A stretch of 64,000 nucleotides of DNA from Sipunculus nudus (lineage: Eukaryota > Annelida > Sipuncula > Golfingiida > Sipunculidae). Positions 37,501 through 48,953 of this stretch are shown here, piece by piece (position 1 is the stretch's first letter; each line of letters begins with the position of its first letter). Under the pieces are notes generated by a model. The model saw only the letters and a list, made by a program, of their open reading frames with translations, was not told where the DNA came from and did not search any database. A program made the position numbers and the translations under genes. Location: the NCBI GenBank assembly GCA_026874595.1, contig CM049320.1, positions 24,375,714 to 24,439,713 of the forward strand. Reading direction: 5' to 3'.

Positions 37501-40500
37501 TGCCGAATTTTGGATTCCTAGGTCTTACGGTTTCAAAACGTGCCACATCTACGGACGGACGGACGGACGGACGACGGACAATGGACCACGACTATAGCTC
37601 AGATGACTTATAGTCAGCTGAGCTAAAAATCATATAAATATATGTTTCATAATCCTGTCAAATCATGACATATGTTTTCTGTTGCATATTGTTCACCAGC
37701 AAATACCTCCCCCATTTATTACATCACTGATGATGTTACTGGGTGGTCCAAGCAGAAATCAACTATATCATACTAGTGCATTGTCAGATCCAAAAGGGGT
37801 TAAATCTTTAACTAATTCCAGTATCTGGTTTCTAATCTGATAATATATTGGTTCTTTTTAAAAAGTACCCAAAAATAATGTTTTGTGCATTTCAGTGAAC
37901 TGTTTGAAACCTTCTGCACCTTTAGATTAAAGGAGCTTCTTCTGTTTGTTCACCTTCAATCACGTTTTTTTCTGGGATCATATACTATGTTTACTGACAA
38001 GTTATAGATATACAAGTTTAAAAACCCATCACAGAGGCATTATAAGAATCTTTTTTGTAAGAATTGCCACCAGTTCATTATCAGGTGTGCAGAATTAGCT
38101 AGAAATCTCACACATTCTACAGGTGTAACAATGCACTGAGGAATTGATGCATTGAATTGCAGGCCCTTTGAATTGATTCATTTTGATTATCACTATTTTG
38201 CATGTACCATCCAAAAGTCCTATGTGCCACCTTAAATTTGACAGAGCGGTGTGCGAAGTCGAAGTTCTTTATCACGTATGTTCCTTAATTTACTGTAAAC
38301 ATTCACTGGTGGACCACTCCACTCGCATAAAAAAACAAATATGCAGTGACAAACAGAAGGAGAGCTCTATTTTTCTTTGATATTGTTCATTCTGCTTACA
38401 TCCATTTGGGTAAAAAGGCTTTAATTTTTCAAAAAGTCTTAAATTTACTGAAGGAATTGAATCGAAAATGGAATCAAAGGTAAAGAACAGATAACAGAAT
38501 CCATTCTAAGGGCCGTAACAATTCACAGGTTTAACACATTCTATAGTTATGACGTGAATAGTTTGCTTTTAGAGTGTAAATCACTGAGACCTGTGTCATC
38601 CCTGCTTTTTGCTGTACACAGTTGCATTTTATTTCTCACCTTGTACATGGGATGGTCCATGGCCTTCAGTGGCAGGAGTTTAGCATCTTTTTTACTGTAA
38701 ACATTCACTGGTGGACCACTCAACTCGCGTAAAAAAACAAATATGCAGTGACAAACAGAAGGAGAGCTCTATTTTTCTTTGATATTGTTCATTCTGCTTA
38801 CATCCATTTGGGTAAAAAGGCTTTTATTTTTCAAAAAGTCTTAAATTTACTGAAGAATTGAATCGAAAATGGAATCAAAGGTAAAGAACAGATAACAGAA
38901 TCAATTCTATGGGCCGTAACAATTCACAGGTTTAACACATTCTATAGCTATGACGCGAATAGTTTGCTTTTAGAGTGTAAATCACTGAGACCTGTGTCAT
39001 CCCTGCTTTTTGCTGTTCACAGTTGCATTTTATTTCTCACCTTGTACATGGGATGGTCCATGGCCTTCAGTGGCAGGAGTTTAGCATCTTTTAACTTCAC
39101 CTGGTCAGCATCAGCCTCCATCCAGGTAAAATCCTGTGAAAAAAAAGTACTAGTATATACATTATATAATCTTTCAAAATGAAATAAGAGGTAGACCTTA
39201 TCAGAAACCCTTAACTGAAGGAAGAAGGTGTACAATCCTACAACAAGTGACCCATGGGTCATGACGCTCAGCTGCCAAGCATGACCTGCGACATAATGGG
39301 CTGCAATTCACAACTTCTAGTAAAATTGTTGCAGAACCTATATGCCAATTTTGTTTAAACTTTTTACATTGCCATAAATTCTTATCATATATGTCTGGTT
39401 AAAACATAGTGAATGATGGTCTGAGGCAAAATGTATGGTTGTTGAGCTATCAGGAACTAATCCCACAGCTTGCTCGATACCTGTCAGTCTCAAAAGGAAT
39501 ACCACACAGGCCACATATAAGATCAAAATATAGCAAAAGATCAAAGAAATCCATGCAAGAATTATTGTGAAATGGGTGCTTCCATATTAATTTTTATTCA
39601 ATACAAGCCAACTGAACTGAGCTTTCATAAATGATGGTCATATTTATTAAGAAATCTTTGACCCAATGCAAGATTACATTAACATACATCCCACTGCATT
39701 CACTTTAATAGTTCTTGAGATAATATGTTCTAAAGAAATTTAAAGATGGCGTCCTGGTGGCCATATTGGATTTCTGACAGGTCGGACATTGAACAACAAA
39801 CATCCTCTAAAAGGGACCAAACATCATAAAAAAATCACATAAACTGTCCTGGCAAAAGGATTTCTAAAATGGCTACCTGGCAGACATAATGGTTTTCTGA
39901 CAAGTCACACATCCTCCAATAAGACACTAAACTTGTAGCAATTGCTTCAAAGAATGTAACAGTTATGAATGTCCAAAATAGACCCTTTCCTATGCACTAG
40001 TGACTATTGACACTAACAATTTGAGACTATTCCATCAACAATTAATCTCAAATGATGAAAGTATAAAAAAAAAATACAGTCTTATCAATAGAGAAATTTG
40101 TGTTCTGCCTGTGCCTGTGGGATGTATCTGCTTTCACCTAACAAAATTTGCTTTGCTGGCTCAAAGGACCCAATCCCCGCAGATAACCATCACGTGCCAT
40201 TATGAGCTGTATACATACTCATGGAAAAGGTCTGTTGACTGATCATGTGACCAGGTGATCAATCAGGTTGGACATGATGCATGCATACACCATTTGATGA
40301 AATTCTGCCCTCGAATGTATTTTTAATTTTATCAAATGACTGTAATGACTGTTAATAAATGAATTTAGCATGAATTAATTGTAATTCGCTTACCTGTATA
40401 CAAATTTGGCTCTGCATGTTCAGAAGAGCGGAATCTCTTGTATGAACTTGTACAGTCCAAGAGCACCCTAAAATACAAGGCAAAACATGATAATATACAC

Positions 40501-43500
40501 AATCAAAATATGATATTACTGGGATCTTAAAGGTCCTTAGTATAGTCCATGTGATGCCCAGTCACTCAACATGGCAGACAATTGGGGACATTGGATTCCT
40601 GATGGGTCTGAAATTCAGTAGTGCACGTCTCATGGGTGTCAGTGATCAGAATAAATTTTTACAGCAATGGCTTGAACATTTCTTAAGATACTGCACATGA
40701 AATGAATTTCAAGATCACTAACTGGTGGAAAAAATTTAATATTAATGAGTCTGAAAGTCACTCTCACTTGTGTTTAGTAAAATTTTCATGACCATTGCTT
40801 GGATGATTATTGAAATCCCAGAGCACCCTAAAAAACAAGGCAGCACATGAGTGAGATTCCATGGTAACTGCCTGGCTGCATTATTGTATTTCGAACATGG
40901 GTGTCTACCTCAGGTTAAATTTTTACAGTAACTGCTTTAAAGGTTCTTGAGATAATGTGTAGATAAAGGGGTGGTGGACAGATATCTGACAGACAGAAGG
41001 TTGGAAAATATTATCATGAGGCTGGGCCCCAATTATTGAAATCATTAACAGCACATTAAACTTCCTGACTAGGTTCAGGGGAAGTGTTTTGATACTTTAT
41101 GAAAATACACATCTTTACCTTTTACTGCAAACACATACAGTTAAGATAAAAAGTTAAGATATCACACATTTAAAATATCACAGTTGTGTCAATATCCAAC
41201 TGACCCACATGCAATCTTTGACCCTAGCAAAATGGATCTGAATATATGATTATGTTGTGAAGAAACAATATTTCCATTTTAAATCAAATGGTTATTCTAC
41301 TAGACACAATAAAGATTTTTTAAATATATTGTATGTTGTAAATATTTATGGAAACAAAAGATAATCCATCTGAATATCAATTAAATGGGATAATTCAAAA
41401 TTAATTGAATTATAAAATTCTAAATAATGTTATCTGTTGCACTTTTTCAACAGTAGCAAACTTCAATCTCTGAGATATGAGTAACTATCACATACTAAAT
41501 GTTTTGCATGATATTCATTTGCTTCATGTCACAAGTGCTGCCCCCTACCTTCAGGCACATCCTTCAGCATGGCATCACACACATTCAACTTCAGAAGAAA
41601 CCCCCGCAAAGCCTGCTCCAACCGTAATAAATACTCATCTTCCCTGAAATTGAAGGCACAGAATTCATACACTGTAATATTCCCTGCATAATACACTGTT
41701 TGGACAAAGAATATTCTGCTTTTATCTATGTAAACATATGCTACCCACAGAGTTTTTTTTATTCATACCAAACAGGGCTTAATATCAATGTCAGCATTAA
41801 TGTTTCCATCATTTCCCGACCTTAAATAAAACAATGCTGATGTCTCAAACTTGTATAACAATTGAAGAATAAATAAATCAGTAAAACTTGGTTTGCCTCT
41901 ACAGGTTGATAATAAAAATTAATCAGTTGTTTAGGAAATGTAAAATTTCCAACCTTATATGGTGATGGACATTGTTTCAAATGATATACAGGTCCAAAAG
42001 CTGGGAAATGTAAGTAATAATACCATGGAGTACATGTACACATGGTAAACTTAGCTATTAAAATATTAGTAAATATAGACTTTTCTAAATTTAGCTTGCA
42101 TTTATTACATGATTGAGAGCACACAATTCCCAATAATAAAGCCTTAGTTATGTGCAAAACTGTGTAATAGGTTATTTCACTGCAAAGATTGGTTATCAAA
42201 TTGTTTGCACCAAACAAATTATCATAGATCAATTGCTGTGACTACATGACTCAGTAAGCTGGTAGGCCTCTACTGGACTCATGAGATAAGTCATACACAG
42301 GAATTCACTGCAATGGCTATCCATCCTATTGCTTCAATACCGTGGTATACAGCTGATCCTAAAATTTTGCTACTATTGAAAAATTAACACAAAAGAATAC
42401 ATTTAAGCTCATTAACCAAAGGGTAAATCAATCTCTATGGCAACACATCAACTGCTGGGTCACCTACAGGTTGGCTCTCATCCAGTGACTGGTGCAAGAC
42501 ATACTTATGTTCATGTGGCCAGAAACTCAACAAGCATACAGCCCTGGGATTTACCAATATGCTTAGTTAAAACAGAATTTTCCTCACAGCACTTGCTCTC
42601 AACATGAGTGATGTCAGCTGGGTTCAAAAAAAGTTTATTCTATAAATTTTCCATTAAATTTTAATGACAATAACATCTGCACCTGCATGATAAACTTAGA
42701 AAAAAATATTACCCTGAGCTGGATGATGCTGGTTTGGTCATTTCAAACACAAAGCGTTCAACAGGTTTTTGCTCTCCATTTACAATTGCAACAACGACAG
42801 ACTCCACTTCTCCACTCTCCAGCAGAACCTGCAAGCTTCGTAACATTTCACTAATGTACTGGTTAACTCCTGGATGTCGGGACATCTGTAAAAAGATCAG
42901 GATTAATATGAGGATGCAGTCTTGATTACAGGAATATAAACTAACATCTGCAACAATATGTGAATTATCTGACACTATTAGTTTAGTTTGGTTTAATACA
43001 AGTTTCCCAGCAAAACCAACCCAGTACCCAGATTTATAATCTGCAATTCACCTGTTTAATATTGCCACCAGGTAGCGTAAGCTCCATGCTTATGTTTTGC
43101 TCATGCCATGAGCAAGTTTATTTCCACTTGTACAGGAATGAGCACTCTGATGAAGTCTAACCTTATGAAATATCAATACTTAGTTAACTGCATTGTATCG
43201 GTTAATCAATTTGAAACTTCAGCAAAAAAGGATTTTACTATATTAATAATACTAATGAACATTTTTCAGATTTTCTTTGTTTTCACATCCAGCTACAATG
43301 GGGACATTTCTGTGAATAAATCCATAAATAAATATAGCAAAAAGGCCCAAGGCCCTTCCTTAACTAGTGGAACTTCCCTTGTAATGTTCTTCAATACACT
43401 TGATCTGGTGTTCCAAGACTAAGAGAAAATGACAACCAATAACCAATTATAAATTGATTTATTTTATGTCTACATTCCGTGAAAAATAGAAATATATGTC

Positions 43501-46395
43501 AGTATTCATGTGAAAAGTAAAAAAATCATGTGACCATACTTAATCATACACAAGTTTCTATGGTAACACCATCAATCAGTTGATCAGTTTTAAAACAGGC
43601 ACTGAAAAAAGACTGCACGTCTATGAGCATGCTCAAAGATCGTGTTAGTACATGGGTTGTTTAAACACCTGTCCACTGCTCAAAGTTCTGTTTTAAAACT
43701 TTACATTTTTTTATTTTTATATAAATAGGACTTCTTTTGTATGTGAACATGCATACAAAATAATTTGTGATCAATTATAAAAAGATACACAAACTAAATC
43801 AATTATGAAAGAAACTGACCAATCATAGCTGTGATCAATTTATTGGCACAAGACTACTTATCATCCATACATATCTATATAATATTATAAACATTTTATT
43901 TTTTTTACTTTACCTGCACAGGTACATTGTATTTTCTTCGTCTCTCAAATATTCCTGATGGGTAGATCCCCCTGACGTACAAAATGTTGTGGATCGCAAC
44001 CTCCAGAAACTCAACCAAGATGTCAAGCTCCACTGGAATGAAAAAAAAGCCTCATGTCTGTCACTTTAAGGTTTTAGTTGAAAAGGCATCTTAAAGACAA
44101 ACATTAAAGCACTGAAAAATCAGGTAATTAAGAAACGCTTCAACGCATCAAAATTTTGATGATTGCATGTCTTGCTTTAGCTGCATTTTGCAGAGACTTA
44201 GAAACTAGAAATGACCTTGACTTGAGCAATTTTGTCACAAATAAGGTTTTACTGTAAATATACTAGTACCAGGTATAAAAGTCATCATGTACCATCCAAA
44301 ATAACAAAAGCAAAATTCACAGCTTTTCTAGAGAATTTTTTGTTAAACTTAAGGTAATTAAACATTTGTGTATTATTTTACCATATTATTGATTCATTTT
44401 GGCTGAATAAAATTTAAATTTTACAGTAATAAAATCATGGCATATTGACTATCTTCAATTCATCTATTTTATATATTGTGTGTCTGTTTACTTGCCTTTG
44501 GACTGATGATTATAATTGATGATTTGCTGGCTGATGCAGTCAATCTGATGATGTATTGTGCATTGCCATTATTAATTACAGAGTTTTTCACAAAAGTCAG
44601 ACTTTGTGATGACATAAAGTGTGCTTTCAAAAAATTTATGTGAACAAACTTTGGAACCATCTGTGTTTACTAATAGATTCACAGCCCAGTTGACTATATA
44701 CACATGTAGGCTAGCTATAGATTATTAGAAATAGCAGCCTATATGTAGGCTATATTGGATCAGAAATTTCATACTCCTATAGGACAACCGACTTTTACTG
44801 ATGACTGATCATCAAATTCCAACCGATTCCTACCACTTTTCAAAAGTGACTTAAATTGCTATGCTGTTGATGCACTATTAAGTTCATGGCAGTTACTCCA
44901 TTGTAACACTACAGTGTTTACCATAACAAGAATGTGTGACTAGAGGTTTGATCTTCAGCAAGACTGTTCAAGGAGAAGAAACACAAAAAAGAAACACAGA
45001 AGAAACACCACGAGGAAGTTTGAAAAATCTTCATTATTTTAAGTTGCACAGCATGGAAACCAATATATCAACAAAGCTGAATGACGGAATACTCACTAAG
45101 AGTGAAACGTAGCGAAGCTTAACTTAACTGCTAATTTAATTGGAGTAGGAAACTAGATGAAGTTTATGTTCTGCATCACTGCATGATCACGCCTGGTGCA
45201 GTGAGACAGCGTAATTGTTTCAGCCAGCAGTGTCCAAAGCCCTGTAGTATAAAGTGTAGTATAAACAGAGCTTCAGGACTCTGCTTCATTTATCTAGCCC
45301 ATGGAGCACATACGATCATGGTCTGCGCAGCACTTGTTCTAGGTCCTGTGCATGTGTTACATCATCTGGACTAGTTAACCCATTGGCCCACCCAGCTGAA
45401 AATGTAATACATGCATTCAACAGGCTTGAACAGACGCGTAACTGGAACACTGGAACAGGCATCCACTTGAACACAGGGTGAAACCAAGAGCTGCGCATAC
45501 CGTTGTTCAGTCCGCTAGATTAAAAAGTGAACAAAAATTAATGGCAGAGCCACATACAATTGAGTTTAAACTGGCTCTAGCTATTTATTATGATACATAC
45601 CACTTAGCATCACGACAAGGGTGACGTATATCTATAACACTTTAATCAATAGCAGTTTACTTGACACCTGAAATGTTCAAGTGAACAAAAGCCAATAGAC
45701 GTTCAACGTGTATAAAACCTGGTTCCCACAGACCCCGGACCCTAAGAGAAATCTATTATTCTTAAAACTCTAACAGTAATTTGTTGAGATATTAAGCAGA
45801 AAAATATCTACAGAAGTATTTTATATTAGGTATGTTTTAAAATATATATAACAAACGTCTGTTTTGCAACATAATTTGACAATTAACACTTACTTACAGA
45901 CCCTGATGCACAGACTTCACAGATCCCTAATACTCATTCTTTTACCATTTCTTTAGTACATATTTTAACATCATGTTCAGGAATAACACCAATATGATTT
46001 AATTAATTTTTTTTTTTGTTTCTCTATTTAATATAATGTCTTCTTTTTATTCATATTTTTCTATTTGCTATTTAATCTACAGGTCTACATGCATCGATTG
46101 AAAAAAAGTAAGATAAGTAAATTGATAAAATCATTATTCTTGCACCAAAAATCGCTTGAAATGCAAGTAATCCATAATAAATTAAGGGGTGTTTTATCGG
46201 TATAAATAATGGAAAATGTGGAAATTGATTTGGGTTACGGGGTCCCGGATCCGTGGCGTCCGGGTTTTTACACACACTGCCTTTATTTTAGCCCTTGAAT
46301 CAGTTGATTCATTTTTTGGTGAAGCAGTTGTATAAACTGATATTCTCACCCTGTGACTTGCTTGTGCCTTTGAACTTTCCGGCCTTCCGAGACAT
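30939..46395 (-). CDS. MAD2L2: MAD2L2/REV7, HORMA-domain protein, complete, 7 exons
   Basis: The joined exons 46395-46350, 44032-43914, 42885-42713, 41643-41549, 40467-40394, 39133-39041 and 30980-30939 give 213 codons plus TAA; human MAD2L2 has 211. Every intron has GT/AG ends and consistent phase (1, 0, 2, 1, 0, 0). Landmarks are [77 protein letters not shown] and MQLYVEE. REV7 is the HORMA 'safety-belt' adaptor that bridges REV3 and REV1 in translesion polymerase zeta; it also acts in shieldin and in mitotic control, mainly in the nucleus. Trp173 matches human Trp171, and Gln202/Tyr204 match human Gln200/Tyr202, which family knowledge places at the REV3 and REV1 contacts. The N-terminal [15 protein letters not shown] is basic and differs from vertebrates. 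The last intron is 8.06 kb and repeat-filled. Confidence 0.93.
31401..31433 (-). repeat. Repeat-family tail motif
   Basis: ACCAAGGGCCCCTTGGGTCA followed by TATCGCTCAGCTG. This is one of five occurrences in the window of the AAGGGACC...GGGTCA...CTCAGCTG terminus; here it opens a fragment extending to higher coordinates. Confidence 0.6.
31434..33829. other. MAD2L2 intron 6, repeat-rich part with poly-G tracts
   Basis: Fragments of dispersed repeats and several G-rich tracts (about 32010-32030, 32110-32144, 33353-33368 and 33631-33652). Open frames of 60-100 codons on both strands have no motif. No exon-like stretch was recognised. Confidence 0.5.
32355..32387 (-). repeat. Repeat-family tail motif
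   Basis: AACAAGGGACCGATGGGTCA followed by CAGCACTCAGCTG. The inner GGACC/GGGTC can form a short hairpin, as in the other copies. Confidence 0.65.
33830..34520 (-). repeat. Partial copy of the 37.6-kb repeat family
   Basis: It matches 36310-36970 in the same orientation and 60980-61640 in the opposite orientation. Words include CAGTGGTTTTGATATTAGGC, GGAGACATCTAACTGTATGC and GATCAACTGGTTTCAAATTT. It stops at a 'GACAGCCGGGG' tract that also occurs at 33340. Confidence 0.7.
34539..34580 (+). repeat. Poly-G tract of about 33 bases
   Basis: A nearly uninterrupted run of G broken by a single C near its right end. The sequence to its right (ATTAACAACACTTTTGCAT, GATCTCCAATTCTGCTGAG) duplicates the flank of the G-tract at 33353, so the tract belongs to a repeat unit. 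It could form a quadruplex, and its length in any assembly is unreliable. Confidence 0.85.
35036..37628 (-). mobile_element. Full-length-looking copy of the TAGCTCAG repeat family (2.6 kb)
   Basis: Read on the minus strand it starts with TAGCTCAGCTGACTATAAGT (37626 downward), whose TAGCTCAG and CTGAGCTA arms form a hairpin. A GTCC-repeat run follows (37551-37578), then two related non-coding modules of about 650 bp and an AT-rich part with CATGAATGCATTCATGAAT. It ends at the tail motif 35070-35036. The same modules appear in inverted order at 60308-64000. No transposase was seen. I cannot prove that the head and tail belong to one insertion. Confidence 0.55.
38289..39092. repeat. 402-bp tandem duplication over MAD2L2 exon 6 end
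   Basis: Unit 38289-38690 is repeated as 38691-39092 with only a few substitutions (for example AAGGAATTG against AAGAATTG, GTACACAG against GTTCACAG). Both units begin TTTACTGTAAACATTCACTG and end TTTAGCATCTTTT. Unit 2 contains the last 51 bases of the real exon 6. Unit 1 therefore carries a truncated exon copy deep in intron 6. Confidence 0.95.
38640..38690 (-). pseudogene. MAD2L2: Truncated duplicate of MAD2L2 exon 6
   Basis: It repeats the last 17 codons of exon 6 ([17 protein letters not shown]) with an intact GTGAGA donor, but without the original acceptor. The duplication junction happens to place TTTACAG four to six bases upstream. If that were used as an acceptor, the exon would start TAA in the incoming phase and end the protein at once, removing the MQLYVEE tail. 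It is probably ignored by splicing, but that is not certain. Confidence 0.85.
39041..39133 (-). CDS. MAD2L2: MAD2L2 exon 6
   Basis: The acceptor is TTTTCACAG and the donor is AAG|GTGAGA. Codons 170-200 run from [10 protein letters not shown] to DHPMYK and include the conserved Trp173. The last 51 bases are duplicated in the next intron (38640-38690). Reading past the donor gives VRNKMQL and a stop, which coincidentally resembles the true C-terminus. Confidence 0.92.
39243..41050. repeat. Dispersed repeat fragments in MAD2L2 introns 4-5
   Basis: A tail motif at 39243-39274 (AACAAGTGACCCATGGGTCA then TGACGCTCAGCTG, starting just upstream) opens a non-coding repeat. It contains AGTTCTTGAGATAATATG (39712), and TGGCGTCCTGGTGGCCATAT (39748) with a diverged echo near 39870. 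Related words recur on the far side of exon 5 (ATTGGATTCCTGATGGGTCT about 40590, GGTTCTTGAGATAATGTG about 40930). Exon 5 (40394-40467) is a short island between them. Confidence 0.5.
40394..40467 (-). CDS. MAD2L2: MAD2L2 exon 5
   Basis: The acceptor is TATTTTAG and the donor is ACAG|GTAAGC. It encodes [19 protein letters not shown] and SQICIQ, equivalent to human GCTFTVLVHTRE and on. Dispersed repeat fragments lie on both sides. Confidence 0.92.
41549..41643 (-). CDS. MAD2L2: MAD2L2 exon 4
   Basis: The acceptor is CAATTTCAG and the donor is GAAG|GTAGGG. It encodes [20 protein letters not shown] and [11 protein letters not shown], matching the human helix that ends in VCDAVL. Confidence 0.93.
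42713..42885 (-). CDS. MAD2L2: MAD2L2 exon 3
   Basis: The acceptor is TTTTTACAG and the donor is CAGG|GTAATA. Codons 56-112 start [15 protein letters not shown] and end [12 protein letters not shown]. The exon ends with two bases of codon 113. Confidence 0.93.
43914..44032 (-). CDS. MAD2L2: MAD2L2 exon 2
   Basis: The acceptor is TTTTTTTTCATTCCAG and the donor is CAG|GTAAAG. Codons 16-55 read [20 protein letters not shown] and on to [10 protein letters not shown], the first part of the HORMA domain. Confidence 0.93.
46350..46395 (-). CDS. MAD2L2: MAD2L2 exon 1 (coding part)
   Basis: ATG at 46395-46393 is followed by 15 codons ([15 protein letters not shown]) and one base of a split codon. 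The donor is GGTGAGAA. The split codon completes to Val with exon 2. An upstream ATG at 46421 opens a different frame and is not used in this model. Confidence 0.75.
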
Positions 46396-47891
46396 GACTG
46401 TCCTGAATGGCAGACATCCAAAAGTTCACGGATTTACTGGTGATTTTTAACTATCGAGTCTTCAGGTTTCGAGGGACGCATTTCTGTGGGGGGTGCGGTC
46501 ACGGAATATTTCCGGGTCATTCCATAACAAATCGTGAGCGGAGATTAACAATTCCTGGAGTAAAGTTCAACCACGTTCTTCTGCCAACCTGAAGTACTGA
46601 AAAAAAACTCATATAGCGCTTAGTTAATTTACGTGTGAAAATTGATGGCTTTCAAATTTTGGAATTCGCATGTGCCGTCATAATATATTCCGAGGCCACG
46701 CTTACATGTGGGACATTTTATTTATTTTAAGAAAAAGACTTAGATTTCGATATATATAGCTATATAGGCCTATTCATTAGACCTTACATTTTAAATTGTA
46801 GCCTACACATAACTCTTTCAATATTCAATTAGCTAAGTAGAAAATAATACTCTGTTTAGAAAACATTAATCGTATTTTAATGATAATGTAAAAAATATGC
46901 TTTTTCGAATTTAAATCATCTTAAGGAAATTGGGTAAGACCAATTAAGATGGCAAAAAGTAATCAGACTATTGTAATTTTTTAACATATCTTAAATCTAA
47001 GTTATGTTCGATATTGTTTTCAATAGTTAGACCTAATTTGAATTTCATTTTGTGCAATTTGAAAGAAAAGAATATGATAAAACTCTTAATTAATTCTTTT
47101 CCCCCTCCTTTATACTGGATACAGGAACACCAATCTATACTGAAAATAAAGAAAAATATCCTTCTGTGAAATTTAAGTCAAAGAAACCAGTCGACTATGA
47201 AAAAATATTTGATTTTAAATATTGCATAGTCAAGTGTTAACATTATACATAATAACACATTTACACAATAAAGGTGAGGAAAACGGGCTATTCTCAATGT
47301 TGAATAATATATTCAAACTTAATTATTTTACATCGATTTGATACCAATCCGCGACTGAATATATAATTATATATTAACTTTCTGTGAAGAAATTTATACT
47401 CAATTATTACGTCCATAACGGTAACAAAAAGTCTGAAAACCCTACAAAATCCCGAAAAATATATATCTATAATTTGGTATGTTCCCCCCTCCCCAAAATA
47501 AAACTTTTTAGAAACATTTCCAAGACATTTCATACATAAAAAGAAATATTTACATAAACGTTATAAAATATGTAACAGATAAGGAAAAAGTAATAGTGTG
47601 ATGTTGAAAGAGCATTAAATTAAATTGTCGCAAAGTAACAATTTTAATCAAAGTTCTGTCAAAATATTGTATGACATAAACATTTTAATTACCTTCTTAG
47701 AATAATATGAGACATTATTTTCAATATTGAAATATAAAAATCTAAATGAAATTGAAAAAAATATGTTCTGACAAATAATAAAGGATAACAAATTAAAACT
47801 TTCCGCTGGACATTTTTTCTACATTTTCAAATAAAACACTTCTATGTTTTTTAAATGTTTTGGAATCATTTAAAAAAACATATATGTATGA
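46396..47891. other. Upstream region shared by MAD2L2 and GLT8D1
   Basis: The two start codons diverge with 2558 bases between them. The 150 bases next to MAD2L2 (46400-46570) are less AT-rich than the surroundings and could hold its promoter and 5' UTR. No TATA box stands out. The rest, up to the hAT insertion, is AT-rich and featureless. Confidence 0.4.
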
Positions 47892-48470
47892 TAGTGGTGG
47901 GCCGATCATCGAGTTTTTATCGAAAGTCAGTCGGTTTGCTGCCACTTTCAAGCGCTCGATTACCAAAGGCAACTATCGATTACATCATAATCATGATAAT
48001 GAGTCTTTGTTCCCAAATAACGTCCGTATGTAACTGGGTTTACCACGGTAGATGCGAGAACAGATGACGTAATAAACCTCTGTGAACTGGCAGGGAGCTG
48101 CAGAATAAGCCGGGAGTTTTGTAACGGGATGTACATTGCACAATATGGGTGGTATGGCGTTAAAATGCTCCATAAATTCTCCGGGTCAATGAAGCAAGTA
48201 GATGTCCTGGATTGTGGTTTAATTCTTGATTATTATTAAAAATTTAAATGAAACTTTTAAAAGCATATTTTACTAATAATAGAAAAATATAAAAAAGGCA
48301 AAAACTTCTTTTCTTTACTAAAACATGCGGGCTTGGTTAAGAATGTACAGTTTGACAGAAAACTGCATGTTTCTTTATATTTGCCTTAACCGATTATTAA
48401 TCGATCATCGATCGGTTTGCTCAAACCGATGATCGATTATGAAATAGGAACCGGCTCCCGGCCACCACTA
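47892..48470. mobile_element. hAT-type element, copy A (579 bp)
   Basis: The ends are TAGTGGTGGGCCGATCAT and CCGGCCACCACTA, terminal inverted repeats typical of hAT elements. The flanking octamers are ATGTATGA (47884-47891) and ATGTATGC (48471-48478), a one-mismatch 8-bp target duplication. It shares a central block with copy B at 53347: CTCTGTGAACTGGCAGGGAG, then ACGGGATGTACATTGCA and TATGGCGTTAAAATGCTCCA. Its reading frame is broken, so it is non-autonomous. It sits between the divergent MAD2L2 and GLT8D1 starts. Confidence 0.8.
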
Positions 48471-48953
48471 ATGTATGCTAACTTAGAAGGTAATCTATTA
48501 CATTTCAATATTTTTTATCTTAAAAAGGGGAAAGAACTCCATTCTTTAGATGTGTACTTTAATCAAAACTGTTTTGGTTTAAAAGAAATAAAATAGGCAG
48601 ATGAAATATCTTTAAAAATTCTATTCCTGCATGGATATTACCGAAAAATGTAATAAATCGAGAGTGCTTTCACGAGTAAACAACAAAATTAAACATACAT
48701 TTTTATTTATATATTTATTTTTTCATTCAGCAATGGGATTATTAATGTAAAACTCATTCAAATTGGATTATGTTCATTTGATAAAGAATAAATATTCATG
48801 ATCCTCCACGTATCCTGCTCTCCCGACCTAATTGTTGTCCGTGTTACACCTGTAATCCTCCGAATTTATGTGTGTTCCCGTCCACGTCAAATCGTCTGCA
48901 AAAGAAGGGATAATGCGATGTTTTGGGCGGAAAACAATAGGATAGTGTCAATA
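48471..48953. other. Presumed GLT8D1 promoter and 5' UTR
   Basis: AT-rich, 480 bases between the hAT copy A and the proposed start codon. No clear core promoter element was seen. Confidence 0.3.

Larger units (their letters stand above)
41051..46349. other. Introns 1-4 of MAD2L2 outside the exons
   Basis: Between the exons I see only AT-rich non-coding sequence. A 136-codon minus-strand open frame (42232-41822) lies wholly in intron 3 and a 104-codon plus frame (43108-43422) lies in intron 2. Neither shows a motif, and they are not called as genes. Confidence 0.5.

Noticed and set aside
39020-39262. MAD2L2 ending after exon 6 as VRNKMQL-stop
   Set aside because: It reads through a good GTGAGA donor. 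The true C-terminal MQLYVEE exon exists at 30980-30939 in the right phase, so the KMQL resemblance is a coincidence.
41822-42232. 136-codon minus-strand frame
   Set aside because: Lies wholly inside MAD2L2 intron 3, between exons with confirmed phase, and has no recognisable domain.
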